A DNA stretch of 64,000 nt from Proteus sp. FME41 (GCF_014897315.1 NZ_JABUYL010000013.1:1-64000), one strand, 5' to 3'. Counted from the stretch's first letter, positions 1 to 8,792 are shown. A program made the numbers and translations. Notes: a model not told the origin generated them from the sequence alone.

Positions 1-400
1 TACATCTTGAATTATTTAGAGTATTTACTCGTCATACTTCAAGCCGTAGCGTTGTTGACTTTATTCTCTCGCACTAGTCACATACTCTTGTATGCTCCTA
101 GCGACTCATTCATTTGTCGCCTAATTACATCTTGAATTATTTAGAGTATTTACTCGTCATACTTCAAGCCGTAGCGTTGTTGACTTCATTCTCTCGCACT
201 AGTCACATACTCTTGTATGCTCCTAGCGACTCATTCATTTGTCGCCTAACTACATCTTGAATTATTTAGAGTATTTACTCGTCATACTTCAAGCCGTAGC
301 GTTGTTGACTTCATTCTCTCGCACTAGTCACATACTCTTGTATGCTCCTAGCGACTCATTCATTTGTCGCCTAGCTACATCTTGAATTATTTAGAGTATA
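1..400. repeat. Tandem array of a 125-bp intergenic repeat
   Basis: Three complete, nearly identical units lie at 1-125, 126-250 and 251-375, followed by a 25-base partial unit (376-400). Units differ only at a T/C about 62 bases in and at the joint bases just before the next unit. Each unit contains a small hairpin (CATAC..GTATG) nested in AGTC..GACT arms. The first unit starts at base 1, so the array probably continues to the left. The core (GTCATACTTCAAG...) resembles, from memory, a dispersed intergenic repeat of Morganellaceae and Yersiniaceae; this was not checked. No ORF is supported, and 401-553 is purine-rich filler. Confidence 0.9.
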
Positions 401-553
401 GAGAGTTAGTTATAGAGAAAGAAAAAAAGAGAAATGAAAAGCAAAAGGGAAGAATAAGAGAAGATGAATAAGTGATGGAGAGGGCTAAATAAAAAAGAGC
501 AGGATAATTTCTACTCTTTAAATTGATTGCTACTCATTTTGTTGATGAGAGAA

Positions 554-916
554 TTATTTTTCTTGTTCTTTTAATGCAGAGACCATTTGAATTTTACATG
601 CGGCAACAATTTGTGTTAGGCCTTCTTGAAATTCAGCACGAGAGCCAATTTCAGCTTTTGCATCACGTAAAGAATTAACAACTTCGATGGTGCCTTCAGT
701 AAATTGTGCTTCAGTTGCTTCTAATTTTGCAAAATCAAATTTCTTTGCATTTAATGATGCGACAGCTTCTTTTGCAATTTTCTCAGCAGGTTCTTTAGTG
801 TCATAAGCTTTGATTGAGATATCTTTAAACGTATCGCAGTAGTCGTCTGCCATTTTAGTTGGGTTAGCAAATGCAACAGCAGGTAATAACAGCAGAGATA
901 AGAGAAGTGGTTTCAT
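554..916 (-). CDS. Small secreted protein, unknown function
   Basis: 120 residues. The N-terminus is a classic Sec signal peptide (MKPLLLSLLLLPAVAFA, cleavage probably after FA around residue 17). The mature part is polar and mostly helical, with two cysteines placed far apart that could form a disulfide in the periplasm. A GAGG ribosome site lies about 8 bases upstream of the ATG. I do not recognise the family. The gene is monocistronic, between the 125-bp repeat array and a long AT-rich gap. Confidence 0.75.
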   Translation of the reverse strand: MKPLLLSLLLLPAVAFANPTKMADDYCDTFKDISIKAYDTKEPAEKIAKEAVASLNAKKFDFAKLEATEAQFTEGTIEVVNSLRDAKAEIGSRAEFQEGLTQIVAACKIQMVSALKEQEK

Positions 917-1483
917 TATAAAGCCTCATGGTTTATTTTTTAGTGCGTACGGATTGAGTGTAACATACAAACACTAATGACGATAAATCAGAATAAGTGT
1001 AAAAATATAAATAATTAATATTATTAACCTTAATAAGCGCGATCTTATTGTTCTTATTGTCTTTAAAGATAATAATCTAGAGTTCTACAACCTAATAACG
1101 TCGAATAATATGCAATAAAGAGAACGTCTTTTAAGAAAGAATATTAGGATTTATCTTTATTTACATTTTATGATACTTATATTTATTTGCATTAAAAATG
1201 AGAAAATAAAAGTTTAAATATAAAAATAAGAATATAAAATAGCAAAGCTATATTTTATTAACATTTAAATAACTTTAATGTATTGTATTATATAGGTTAT
1301 TTTATAATCATTATGTATATGATAGTGTATTTTTTATTTTTATAGATTTGAACTGATTAACATTAAAAATACTTAACAAAAAGAGTGTTCTATACCTTTC
1401 ATACAATGAAAATAGTGTGTCAGAGAAAAAATTATCATTAATACGACAAGAAAATAATTTAATGAGGAAAATGAAAAGAAGAG
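917..1483. other. AT-rich intergenic gap
   Basis: About 570 bases of very AT-rich DNA between the secreted-protein gene and the yecF terminator. I see no ORF with a ribosome site, no RNA gene and no strong hairpin. The promoter of the 554-916 gene must lie at the left end. Confidence 0.5.
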
Positions 1484-1513
1484 AAAAAAATCCCCTCTAT
1501 AAGGGTAGAGGGG
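1484..1513 (-). terminator. Rho-independent terminator of yecF
   Basis: CCCCTCTA (1492-1499) pairs with TAGAGGGG (1506-1513) around a 6-base loop. Read on the minus strand it is followed by a run of seven T (1484-1490 are A on the plus strand). It lies about 140 bases downstream of the yecF stop. Confidence 0.85.
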
Positions 1514-1655
1514 TAGCTAAATGAATAAAGAATGGTTTATTTCGAGATTGAGTATATAGAAATTTAAAACTAAATTTTGTTTATTTGTGCAGCACAAAAA
1601 GTTTAGAAAATAGATTGAAAATATGTGCTAGTACTCAATATCAAAAATCAATTAA

Positions 1656-1877
1656 TTATTGACGGTAAGCTGTCTTAATTTGGCTAATTGTATTGCGGAA
1701 TGTCTCAGCGTGTTTTTCGTCATCAACTTCATTAATAGCACGTTCAATATTTAAAATAATACGGCCAGCATCGGCTTGACCTAATGCCTTTAACATATAA
1801 GTGACTAAGGTTTTTAGGCATGCCACTTCTTCGGCTAAGGTCTCAACATCTGCTTGTGTTTTAAATTTCTCGTTCAT
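1656..1877 (-). CDS. yecF: YecF-like small protein (DUF2594)
   Basis: 73 residues, the same length as E. coli YecF and with its signature features: the central CLKTLVTYMLKALGQADAGR segment and the C-terminal QIKTAYRQ end. It is a cytosolic, mostly helical protein with no transmembrane segment; its molecular function is not known. The gene stands alone, with a strong terminator (1484-1513) about 140 bases past the stop. Confidence 0.85.
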   Translation of the reverse strand: MNEKFKTQADVETLAEEVACLKTLVTYMLKALGQADAGRIILNIERAINEVDDEKHAETFRNTISQIKTAYRQ

Positions 1878-2140
1878 TATCTACTTTCCTTTGTCTTTAA
1901 TTACGTATCATATCAAATTAGGTCAATAGAATAGCAAAGTCTTGGTGAGGTATGAATAGCTATAACTAAAGCATTTTATAAGATTGAAATTGTTAGTATA
2001 ACAATTAGACAAATAATACGCCGTCCCGTTTATTCGTTGAAATCACGCTATACTTTAAAGATTGAGTGTAACAGAGCATGGAAAATCCATCACGATTAGC
2101 AATAAGAAAAAATGCAGGAAATGGTGAAGGAAAAAGTAAG

Positions 2141-2998
2141 ATGAAAAAAGAACAACTATTATATGCAATAACGCAATATCCTGCACTTTGTCAGCGTAAA
2201 ACGGGAAATACACATAAAGGAACGTTTGGTACATTAGGCGTTATTGGGAGTGCCGAGGGAATGAGCGGCGCTATTGTATTAGCAGGAAAAAGTGCATTAA
2301 AAGCAGGGTGTGGAAAAGTATTTCTTGGTTTTGCACAATCGCAATTACCTCTTCCTTTTATTGATAGCGCGCCAGAATTAATGCTAAAAACAGCATTTGC
2401 ATTGATCAATCAGCAAGCGATTTCCGCATGGGCAATCGGCTGTGGTTTAGGATTATCGACAGACTCTGAATGTATTTTATCAACGATTTTAGCACAACGT
2501 ATTGACGATAAACCTTATGTTTTTGATGCCGATGCATTGGTACTGATGGCGAAATTAAAATCCCCCATATCGCTTAATCAATACTGTGTGCTAACGCCAC
2601 ATCCCAAAGAAGCGGCTATTTTACTTAATTGCACATTGCGAGATATTCAAAATGATCGAGAAGGTTCAGCGAAAGAAATTGCAACGCTTTACCATTGTTG
2701 GGCCATTATAAAAGGGCAAAATACGGTTATTACTTCTCCAACTGGGGAGATAACAATCAATACAACAGGTAATAGCGGTTTATCAACGGCAGGAAGTGGT
2801 GATGTATTAACGGGTGTTATGGGGAGTTTTTTAGCGCAAGGAATGACGATGTCAGATGCGGTAAAAAGTGCTGTTTGGATACATGGGATGGCGGCTGATA
2901 TTTTAGTTGAAAAGGGTATTGGGCCAATAGGATTAACGGCATCAGAATTAATTGATACTATCCGCAATATTCGTAACCAACTCCACTCATTAACATAG
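2141..2998 (+). CDS. nnrD: Stand-alone ADP-dependent NAD(P)HX dehydratase
   Basis: Belongs to the carbohydrate-kinase-like YjeF C-terminal family, which dehydrates hydrated NADH/NADPH in the cytosol. Visible motifs are the LTPHPKEAA stretch and the GLSTAGSGDVLTG nucleotide-binding loop near the C-terminus. E. coli Nnr is a fusion with an epimerase domain (about 515 residues); here only the dehydratase domain is present (285 residues). An in-frame ATG exists at 2078 (306 residues), but 2141 has the better ribosome site (GAAGGA, 9 bases upstream), and residues before it are low-complexity. A second, bifunctional nnr may exist elsewhere. The family is certain; the start is not. Confidence 0.85.
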   Translation: MKKEQLLYAITQYPALCQRKTGNTHKGTFGTLGVIGSAEGMSGAIVLAGKSALKAGCGKVFLGFAQSQLPLPFIDSAPELMLKTAFALINQQAISAWAIGCGLGLSTDSECILSTILAQRIDDKPYVFDADALVLMAKLKSPISLNQYCVLTPHPKEAAILLNCTLRDIQNDREGSAKEIATLYHCWAIIKGQNTVITSPTGEITINTTGNSGLSTAGSGDVLTGVMGSFLAQGMTMSDAVKSAVWIHGMAADILVEKGIGPIGLTASELIDTIRNIRNQLHSLT

Positions 2999-3166
2999 CG
3001 ACACAATATACACTATTTTGAATAAGATCTTTTACTTTTTAGCTTAACGTATTAATAATTAAAGTAGGTTTATAATGAGATTCGGCGTTTTTAGTTAATT
3101 CACTCACAGTAATCTTTAGGTTATTGCGATAGGATTAAGGCAAATGGAGAGTTGAGAGGAGTTATT

Positions 3167-3595
3167 ATGTATAAAACGATTTTAGTGCCTATTGATATTG
3201 TTGAAGAAGAGTTAACCAGTAAAGCGGTACGACATGCTGTGTATTTAGCAAAAGAAACCGGAGCTAATTTACATTTAATTCATGTTCTTCCTATCTCTTC
3301 GGCAATCATTAATGCTTATTCACTGGGTTATCCAGAAATTAAAGACAAAGCGACGGTGAAAGCAGAAAATGATATGCAAATGTTGGTAGATTCGGTGGAT
3401 TTACCTGCTGAAAAGGTCGCTTATACGGTTACTTTTGGCTCACCGCGTGATGAAATTTTAGTAACAGCAAAAGAGATCCAATCAGATTTAATTGTGATTG
3501 GTTCACGCCGACCGAATATCAGTACTCACCTATTAGGCTCAACAGCCGCGGGTGTGGTTCGTTATGCTGAAATTTCAGTTTTAGTTGTTCGTTAA
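3167..3595 (+). CDS. Universal stress protein, UspF type
   Basis: 142 residues of the Usp fold. It begins MYKTILVPIDI and ends with the ATP-binding motif IVIGSRRPNISTHLLGSTAAGVVRYAEISVLVVR (here spanning about residues 108-142), which matches the UspF/UspG branch. I chose the ATG at 3167 because GAGAGGAG lies just upstream; an in-frame earlier start at 3152 would add five residues and no conserved sequence. It is paralogous to the gene at 4121, with a small membrane protein between them in the same direction. Confidence 0.9.
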   Translation: MYKTILVPIDIVEEELTSKAVRHAVYLAKETGANLHLIHVLPISSAIINAYSLGYPEIKDKATVKAENDMQMLVDSVDLPAEKVAYTVTFGSPRDEILVTAKEIQSDLIVIGSRRPNISTHLLGSTAAGVVRYAEISVLVVR

Positions 3596-3715
3596 GCTAT
3601 TCATTAATATGCTATGAGTTTTCCTCGTAGCATATTTTTTACTTTTTTTTGCGTAGTTTATCTTATTTATTCAATAAGCAGTTGATTGAGTAAACAGTCT
3701 ATAGAGTGAATAAGA

Positions 3716-4054
3716 ATGGAAAAATTTACCCAAGAACTTTTAAGGCTCGATCATTTTATTCTACGCATCTTACGCTATTATGTAATTGGCTCTATTTTCT
3801 TTTTTTTAGGGTTATTACCTGGTGTATTAGGGTTTTATTTAATTGAAGGACATAGTTTTATGGAGTCCTCGTTAAATGCAATATCCATGTTAAGTGGGCA
3901 ACCAGTAGAGCCAGCACCTGCAACCCCAACAGGGCGCTTTTTTATTGCGATTTATGGATTATTTCTTCAGTGTGTTTTTATTTTATCAATTGGGTTAGTT
4001 GTGACACCTTTTATTCATCGACAATTGCATAAATGGCATCTTGAGGAAGATTAA
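3716..4054 (+). CDS. Small membrane protein with a filter-less potassium-channel-like topology
   Basis: 112 residues. It shows a hydrophobic segment at about 20-43, an amphipathic re-entrant-like stretch at about 47-59, and a second transmembrane helix at about 73-97. This is the TM1-pore helix-TM2 plan of KcsA-type channels. The spacing to the following T-GR-F motif also fits, but the TVGYG selectivity filter is absent and is replaced by MLSGQPVEPAP (about 58-68). It is unlikely to be a normal K+ channel; the resemblance may be convergent. It sits between two UspF-type genes (120 and 66 bases away), suggesting a membrane partner for stress signalling. That role is inference. Confidence 0.7.
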   Translation: MEKFTQELLRLDHFILRILRYYVIGSIFFFLGLLPGVLGFYLIEGHSFMESSLNAISMLSGQPVEPAPATPTGRFFIAIYGLFLQCVFILSIGLVVTPFIHRQLHKWHLEED

Positions 4055-4120
4055 ATAAGCAAGCTGTGGGTTTAACGCTACAATAATAAACAGACAATAA
4101 TCTGATAATGAGGAGTTGCT

Positions 4121-4558
4121 ATGTACAAGACAATTCTAGTACCTGTTGATATTTCAGAAGATGAGTTAACCACTAAAGCGTTACAACACGCTGTTTATAT
4201 TGCTAAATTAGAAGGCGCAAAACTGCATCTTTTCCATGCTATTCCTGATATTTCACGTTTCTCTATTAGCTATAGCTACCATTATGACATGCTAAGTTCT
4301 TTTGCAAATAAAGCACTAGAGCGTGTACAAGAACAACTGCAAGAATTAGCTGATAGTATTGATTTGCCTAATGAGCAAGTTGAGTATTCTGCTGTTTTTG
4401 GATCTGCAAGAGATAAAGTTTTAGAGCTGGCTGAAAAAATTAATGCTGATTTGATTGTGATTGGCTCACGCCGTCCAAGTATTTCAACACATCTATTAGG
4501 TTCAAATGCATCAGGTATTGTTGCTTATGCAAAACAATCTGTATTAGTTGTCCGCTAA
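4121..4558 (+). CDS. Universal stress protein, UspF type (second copy)
   Basis: 145 residues, clearly paralogous to the protein encoded at 3167-3595: same MYKTILVP(V/I)DI start and same SRRPSISTHLLGSNASGIVAYAKQSVLVVR-type nucleotide-binding end. It carries a three- to four-residue longer, aromatic-rich segment (SRFSISYSYHYDM, around 48-60) that probably changes the dimer surface. The ribosome site TGAGGAG is well placed. A strong terminator follows at 4587-4615, which would close a usp-channel-usp transcription unit. Confidence 0.9.
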   Translation: MYKTILVPVDISEDELTTKALQHAVYIAKLEGAKLHLFHAIPDISRFSISYSYHYDMLSSFANKALERVQEQLQELADSIDLPNEQVEYSAVFGSARDKVLELAEKINADLIVIGSRRPSISTHLLGSNASGIVAYAKQSVLVVR

Positions 4559-4586
4559 AATTTCTCATAAAAGTAAAAAAATAGCT

Positions 4587-4615
4587 AAAGCCCCTAAGTT
4601 ATTTAGGGGCTTTTT
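4587..4615 (+). terminator. Rho-independent terminator after the second usp gene
   Basis: Stem AAGCCCCTAA / TTAGGGGCTT with a short loop, followed by five T. It lies about 30 bases past the stop at 4558. Confidence 0.9.
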
Positions 4616-4748
4616 CACCTTGGTTTATAAAAAATTATTTATCATTTCGGATATACATTTTCATCTCAATACTAGATAAAAAAAGATAGATAGGGCGCAA
4701 TTGTTTATTAATGCGGTTTTTATGTAAACATAAGGAACTTCATTGATT

Positions 4749-4767
4749 GAGAATGATAGGCATTCTA
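4749..4767. promoter_or_regulatory. Candidate Fur box
   Basis: GAGAATGATAGGCATTCTA matches the 19-bp Fur consensus GATAATGATAATCATTATC at 14 positions and is itself palindromic (GAATG..CATTC). It lies about 40 bases before the start of the gene at 4806, where an operator would be expected. The match is weaker than the one at 10783. Confidence 0.5.
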
Positions 4768-4805
4768 AAGTGGAGCTTGTTATTTTTTAATGAGAGATAA
4801 GTGTT

Positions 4806-5219
4806 ATGTTGAATAACCAAAATTTTATTGTCATGGATGTTGAGAAATTTCCTGTTATTACCATGAAAATATTTCCAGAAACGCTGGATGATGCCAATAA
4901 CTGGACTTCTGAAATGGATGTTGTACTAAGTGAAAAACAAAAATTTGTATTGATTTACCCATCCATTAATAAAAAAGAGAAAGAGCATAAAAAAGAAGAT
5001 ATGGACGGTATGAAAGCCGTAAGGCGTTGGCTAAAAGAGGGTAAGGCACTGCTTAGTGAAAATTGTGCTGGTATGATAATGACAGCAGATCCACAAAAAA
5101 ATGATAAAGAGCAACTGGTGCAACTCTCGACTGTTATTTCTGCTGTTTACGGTGTTCCCGTATTTGTTGCAGAAACGCTGGATGAATCGTATGTTAAAGC
5201 TAATGAATTGGTTGAGTAA
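4806..5219 (+). CDS. Unrecognised 137-residue cytosolic protein, possibly iron-regulated
   Basis: 137 residues, no signal peptide and no membrane helix. Alternating strands and helices suggest a small alpha/beta fold; the N-terminal half (FIVMDVEKFPVITMKIFPE, then an amphipathic helix) recalls STAS/SpoIIAA-like folds, but I cannot place it in a family. A charged KKEKEHKKEDMDGMK segment lies mid-protein. The Fur-like palindrome at 4749-4767 sits in its promoter region, so iron control is possible. The gene stands alone. Confidence 0.7.
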   Translation: MLNNQNFIVMDVEKFPVITMKIFPETLDDANNWTSEMDVVLSEKQKFVLIYPSINKKEKEHKKEDMDGMKAVRRWLKEGKALLSENCAGMIMTADPQKNDKEQLVQLSTVISAVYGVPVFVAETLDESYVKANELVE

Positions 5220-5487
5220 TTAACTTCTACGATAAAATGACGTAATACATTATTTTGGGCGCCAAATACGTTGTCGCCTTTATTATTTTATATATTATTT
5301 AACTGTTTTTTCTAAAAAAAGCAGATTTTACTAATAAGTGAGTGAGTAAACAAAAATTGATCTACCTACAGCCTTAAATATTTTATTTGTTCATAATAGT
5401 CTTGAAAGATGATAGAGCGAAAAACAGACTATGCTGATAAACTTTATATTAGCAATAGCTCGTTTTTGATTAAAACTAAGGCATGGT

Positions 5488-6291
5488 ATGGACAATGAGA
5501 TAATGGCTGACTGCTCAGCCATTTCACAAGATAAACAGCGTGAAATTACCAAATTATGTATTCAAACTGCCTTGTTGTTATTGCAACATGGTGCAGAAAG
5601 TATGCTAGTTGAGCAACTTTCAACCCGTCTCGGTTTAGCGTTAGGTGTACATCAAGTTGAAAGTGCAATTTCTGCTAATGCAGTGGTATTAACAACGATC
5701 GTTAATGGGCATTGTCAAACATCCACACGAAAGATTGTTGATCGTGGTATTAATATGCATGTTGTGACAGAAGTTCAGCATATTGTGATTTTGGTGGAGC
5801 ATCACCTCGCGGATATTCACGAAGCAAGAAAGCGCTTTGAACATATAAAACCATTACGTTACCCACGTTGGGCGATTATTTTTATGGTTGCCTTATCTTG
5901 CGGTTGTTTCTCAAAATTAAATGGGGGCAATTGGGATGGTTTTTTAGTCTCTTCTATTGGCGGTGGATTAGGGATGTTTGTACGACAAGCATTAACGCAT
6001 CGTCAAATAAATCCATTAATTAATTTCTGTATTACCGCTTTTGTTGCTACGTCTGTTTCAGGTTTATTATTAAAACTTTCCTACTTTCAAACAACCGCAA
6101 CTATTTCAATGGCCGCCAGTGTCTTATTGCTTGTTCCCGGATTTCCTTTAATTAATGCGGTTGCTGATATGTTTAAAGGGCATGTTAATACAGGATTAGC
6201 CCGTTGGGCGATGGCAACAATGTTGACGTTAGCGACGTGTTTAGGGGTTATTTTAGCGATGGCGGTATGGGAGTTAAGAGATTGGGCATAA
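5488..6291 (+). CDS. yjjP: Threonine/serine exporter family protein YjjP
   Basis: 267 residues of the ThrE/DUF1212 family. The N-terminal part (about 1-125) is the soluble domain with the conserved [16 protein letters not shown] segment; several transmembrane helices follow from about residue 130. In E. coli YjjP pairs with YjjB to form an inner-membrane exporter linked to succinate. Here yjjB overlaps its 3' end, as expected for a two-subunit transporter. AAGG lies about 8 bases before the ATG. Confidence 0.9.
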   Translation: MDNEIMADCSAISQDKQREITKLCIQTALLLLQHGAESMLVEQLSTRLGLALGVHQVESAISANAVVLTTIVNGHCQTSTRKIVDRGINMHVVTEVQHIVILVEHHLADIHEARKRFEHIKPLRYPRWAIIFMVALSCGCFSKLNGGNWDGFLVSSIGGGLGMFVRQALTHRQINPLINFCITAFVATSVSGLLLKLSYFQTTATISMAASVLLLVPGFPLINAVADMFKGHVNTGLARWAMATMLTLATCLGVILAMAVWELRDWA

Positions 6292-6755
6292 TAACGATTA
6301 TCCTTACCCTTATTGAAGACATGATTTTAGCAGCTATTCCAGCAGTGGGTTTTGCAATGGTATTTAATGTCCCTTTGCGGGCACTAAAATATTGTGCGTT
6401 ATTAGGGGCAATAGGGCATGGTTCACGCACAATCTTAATGATGAGTGGAATGAACATTGAATGGGCCAGTTTCTGTGCTGCCATTTTAGTGGGCTGTATT
6501 GGTATTCAATGGTCACGCTGGTGGCTTGCACATCCTAAAGTCTTTACTGTTGCGGCGGTTATTCCTATGTTTCCTGGGATTAATGCTTATATCGCGATGA
6601 TCTCGGTGGTGAAGTTAACACAAATTGGCTATAGCGAGGAGATTTTTGAAGCTTTAGTTACGAACTTCCTTAAAGCTTCATTTATTGTCGGAGCGCTTTC
6701 TATCGGGCTATCCTTGCCGGGATTATGGTTATATCGCAAGCGTCCGAGTGTATAA
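6267..6755 (+). CDS. yjjB: Threonine/serine exporter family protein YjjB
   Basis: 162 residues, the small integral-membrane partner of YjjP (DUF3815-type). Residues 14-30 ([17 protein letters not shown]) and the [24 protein letters not shown] and LWLYRKRP segments match E. coli YjjB closely. The start is placed at 6267, giving an N-terminus like that of E. coli (MGV...). The upstream in-frame ATG at 6204 lies inside yjjP and adds unrelated residues. It overlaps yjjP by 25 bases, consistent with translational coupling. Confidence 0.9.
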   Translation: MGVKRLGIITIILTLIEDMILAAIPAVGFAMVFNVPLRALKYCALLGAIGHGSRTILMMSGMNIEWASFCAAILVGCIGIQWSRWWLAHPKVFTVAAVIPMFPGINAYIAMISVVKLTQIGYSEEIFEALVTNFLKASFIVGALSIGLSLPGLWLYRKRPSV

Positions 6756-6759
6756 TTGT

Positions 6760-6942
6760 TTACATGGCGTGTTGTAGTGAATTTAATGTAATATCTAGTT
6801 CGTTTTTGTCAGAAATAATAATCTGGATCCGTAATTTATTTTCAGACTCCAAACTTGCATGCGCTTTAACATCTTCGTTATTCGCATGCTTTTTTGTTAT
6901 TTCAACTAATTCATCCATTAAATTCAGCATATTCTCATTCAT
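6760..6942 (-). CDS. Short hypothetical protein
   Basis: 60 residues, acidic and helical at the N-terminus (MNENMLNLMDELVEITKKHA), ending in what looks like a beta hairpin (LRIQIIISDKNELDITLNSL). An AGAGAG ribosome site precedes the ATG. It is convergent with yjjB, ending four bases past its stop. The opposite-strand ORF (6725-6967) is less protein-like and has no ribosome site. I do not recognise a family. Confidence 0.55.
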   Translation of the reverse strand: MNENMLNLMDELVEITKKHANNEDVKAHASLESENKLRIQIIISDKNELDITLNSLQHAM

Positions 6943-7195
6943 TTTTTTAATCTCTCTAAATCAGTGATGGACAAACCATAGCAAATCCCGTTTACGTTAA
7001 TGTGGAGAATAACGGCTTTTTCTATCACCATTCACGCTTATTGTTTTATTTTTCATATAAAAAATAGTAAGAAAGATTGCCCAAAATAAATCAAAAAAAG
7101 GTAATATTAGATAAAATAAAAATAAGATTATCAGTTGGTTATTAAAGATAATTTTTATTTGGTTTAATAAAATAAAGCGTAAGGCAGATACCACT

Positions 7196-8179
7196 TTGAG
7201 AAAAATATTACACTATACCGCGGTTGTGTTGAGTTTATTTATTATTACATTACATGTTCAAGCACAAGCCCCTACAAATTTCACGAAAGCGAAAGAGATA
7301 GCAAAAGAACGTATTTATTATGATCAAAATCAAAAATCACAAGGAACGATTTATTGTGGTTGTGATTGGGAATGGGTAGGTAAATCGGGAGGGCGTGTTG
7401 ATTTAGCCAGTTGCGGATATCAAGTGAGAACGCAACAAACAAGAGCAGCGCGTATTGAATGGGAGCATATTGTTCCCGCATGGGTGTTTGGGCATCAGCG
7501 TCAATGTTGGCAAAATGGAGGTCGAACTCAATGTGTAAAAAGCGATCCTATTTTTGGCAAAATCGAAGCAGACTTACATAATTTAGCGCCCTCTATTGGT
7601 GAAGTTAACGGTGATCGTAGCAATTTTAGCTTTGGACAATTACCTGCACAAGCACCTTATCAATATGGGCAATGTCGCAGCCGTGTCGATTTTGCTTCGC
7701 GTACGTTTGAGCCACGCAATGAAGTGAAAGGCCAAGTCGCCAGGGTCTATTTCTATTTACATGACCGCTATAATCTCTCGATGTCACGTCAGCAACAACA
7801 ATTATTAATGGCTTGGGATAATGCCTATCCACCAACGGCATGGGAAAAAGAGCGTGATAATCGTATAGCACGTGTTGTTGGTTATCATAATCCCTTTGTT
7901 ACAGGCGAAATGAAATGGCAATTAGGGCATAAAAATAGCGGAATCGGATTATCTGCATCAAATACTACGCCAGTAACTAAAGCTAAAGTTGAAACACCAA
8001 AGCAAACTAGCGCAGTACAGCCCGTAGATATTAAAGGCAATATTAATAGCAAGATTTATCATTTTGCCCATTGTTCGGGTTATAAAACCATGTCAGATAA
8101 AAATGCGGTCTATTTCAAAACAGAAAATGAAGCCACGAAAGCGGGCTATCGTTTAGCCAACAATTGTAAACAACCTTAG
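7196..8179 (+). CDS. Secreted EndA-type endonuclease with C-terminal Ada-like domain
   Basis: 327 residues. A signal peptide (about 1-23, ending VQAQA) is followed by an endonuclease I domain (about 28-245) with the catalytic IEWEHIVPAWVFGHQRQCW motif (His91) and the HNLAPSIGEVNGDRSNF block seen in E. coli EndA (235 residues). A Ser/Thr/Lys-rich linker then leads to an extra domain (about 278-325: KIYHFAHCSGY ... AGYRLANNC), the small Cys-containing Ada-like/'sunset' module found on secreted nucleases. The start is a TTG with AAGG about 10 bases upstream. It likely degrades extracellular or periplasmic DNA. Confidence 0.88.
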   Translation: MRKILHYTAVVLSLFIITLHVQAQAPTNFTKAKEIAKERIYYDQNQKSQGTIYCGCDWEWVGKSGGRVDLASCGYQVRTQQTRAARIEWEHIVPAWVFGHQRQCWQNGGRTQCVKSDPIFGKIEADLHNLAPSIGEVNGDRSNFSFGQLPAQAPYQYGQCRSRVDFASRTFEPRNEVKGQVARVYFYLHDRYNLSMSRQQQQLLMAWDNAYPPTAWEKERDNRIARVVGYHNPFVTGEMKWQLGHKNSGIGLSASNTTPVTKAKVETPKQTSAVQPVDIKGNINSKIYHFAHCSGYKTMSDKNAVYFKTENEATKAGYRLANNCKQP

Positions 8180-8198
8180 TTTTTTGACTAACGAGTAA

Positions 8199-8642
8199 CT
8201 ACATCCACCGACGAACGTGGCGACAATATTGTTGCCACGCTTGTGGAAATAATTCACTTAATATTTTTTCTTCACGTACGATGGTATAGCGGTCAGTAAT
8301 CAAGAAGAAGGCAATCGCAGCACCTAAAAATCCCCAATTACCAAAAATAAAAAATAATCCAATACTGATATCTAAAAATCCTAAATACATTGGGTTACGG
8401 CTAATTTTATAAGGGCCGCTGGTGACTAATTCTTTAGGTATATGATTTGGATTCGGGGAGGTTTTCTGTTTAATAAAAAAGGAGAGACAATAAAAAAGCC
8501 AGATCCCAGATGTGGTGACGGTGAGTAAACCTAAATAGAAAAAGAAACCCATCTTTAGCGTACCTGAATGAAGCTCAAAACCAATAAATGGAATAAGATT
8601 CAGTAGTAACCAATAAACAAAGGGTAATCGTAAGAAATTCAT
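8199..8642 (-). CDS. Isoprenylcysteine carboxyl methyltransferase-family membrane protein
   Basis: 147 residues with about four transmembrane helices. The conserved SAM-binding core of the ICMT/phospholipid methyltransferase family is visible: VTSGPYKISRNPMYLG (about 89-104) and the REEKIL motif near the C-terminus. Bacterial members are inner-membrane methyltransferases whose substrates are usually unknown. It is convergent with the nuclease gene (20 bases apart). Confidence 0.85.
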   Translation of the reverse strand: MNFLRLPFVYWLLLNLIPFIGFELHSGTLKMGFFFYLGLLTVTTSGIWLFYCLSFFIKQKTSPNPNHIPKELVTSGPYKISRNPMYLGFLDISIGLFFIFGNWGFLGAAIAFFLITDRYTIVREEKILSELFPQAWQQYCRHVRRWM

Positions 8643-8729
8643 TTATTTCCCCTTAAATAATGTGCATTGTTAGATTAATATTCACTTTGTCTTGTTATCA
8701 ACTTCAATCATATTGAAAATATTTTTATT

Positions 8730-8747
8730 TTGTCATTATACTGTCAC
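8730..8747 (+). promoter_or_regulatory. Pho box (PhoB site) upstream of phoH
   Basis: TTGTCATTATACTGTCAC: two heptamers (TTGTCAT and CTGTCAC) 11 bp apart, separated by the 4-base spacer TATA, an almost exact PhoB half-site pair. It lies about 250 bases upstream of the phoH start. E. coli phoH is a known phosphate-starvation gene, so the assignment fits. Confidence 0.8.
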
Positions 8748-8792
8748 AAAGCTTCGTTAATTTTCACTCTAACTCCATGATGGGGAATATGA

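Noticed and set aside
1-400. CRISPR array
   Set aside because: The whole 125-bp unit is repeated with no unique spacers, and no cas genes are present.
3716-4054. Functional potassium channel
   Set aside because: The TVGYG-type selectivity filter is missing, so a K+-selective pore cannot be claimed; kept only as a channel-like membrane protein.
6725-6967. Plus-strand ORF of 80 codons after yjjB
   Set aside because: Overlaps the yjjB end, has no ribosome site, and its composition is unlike a folded protein; the minus-strand 60-residue ORF is more plausible.
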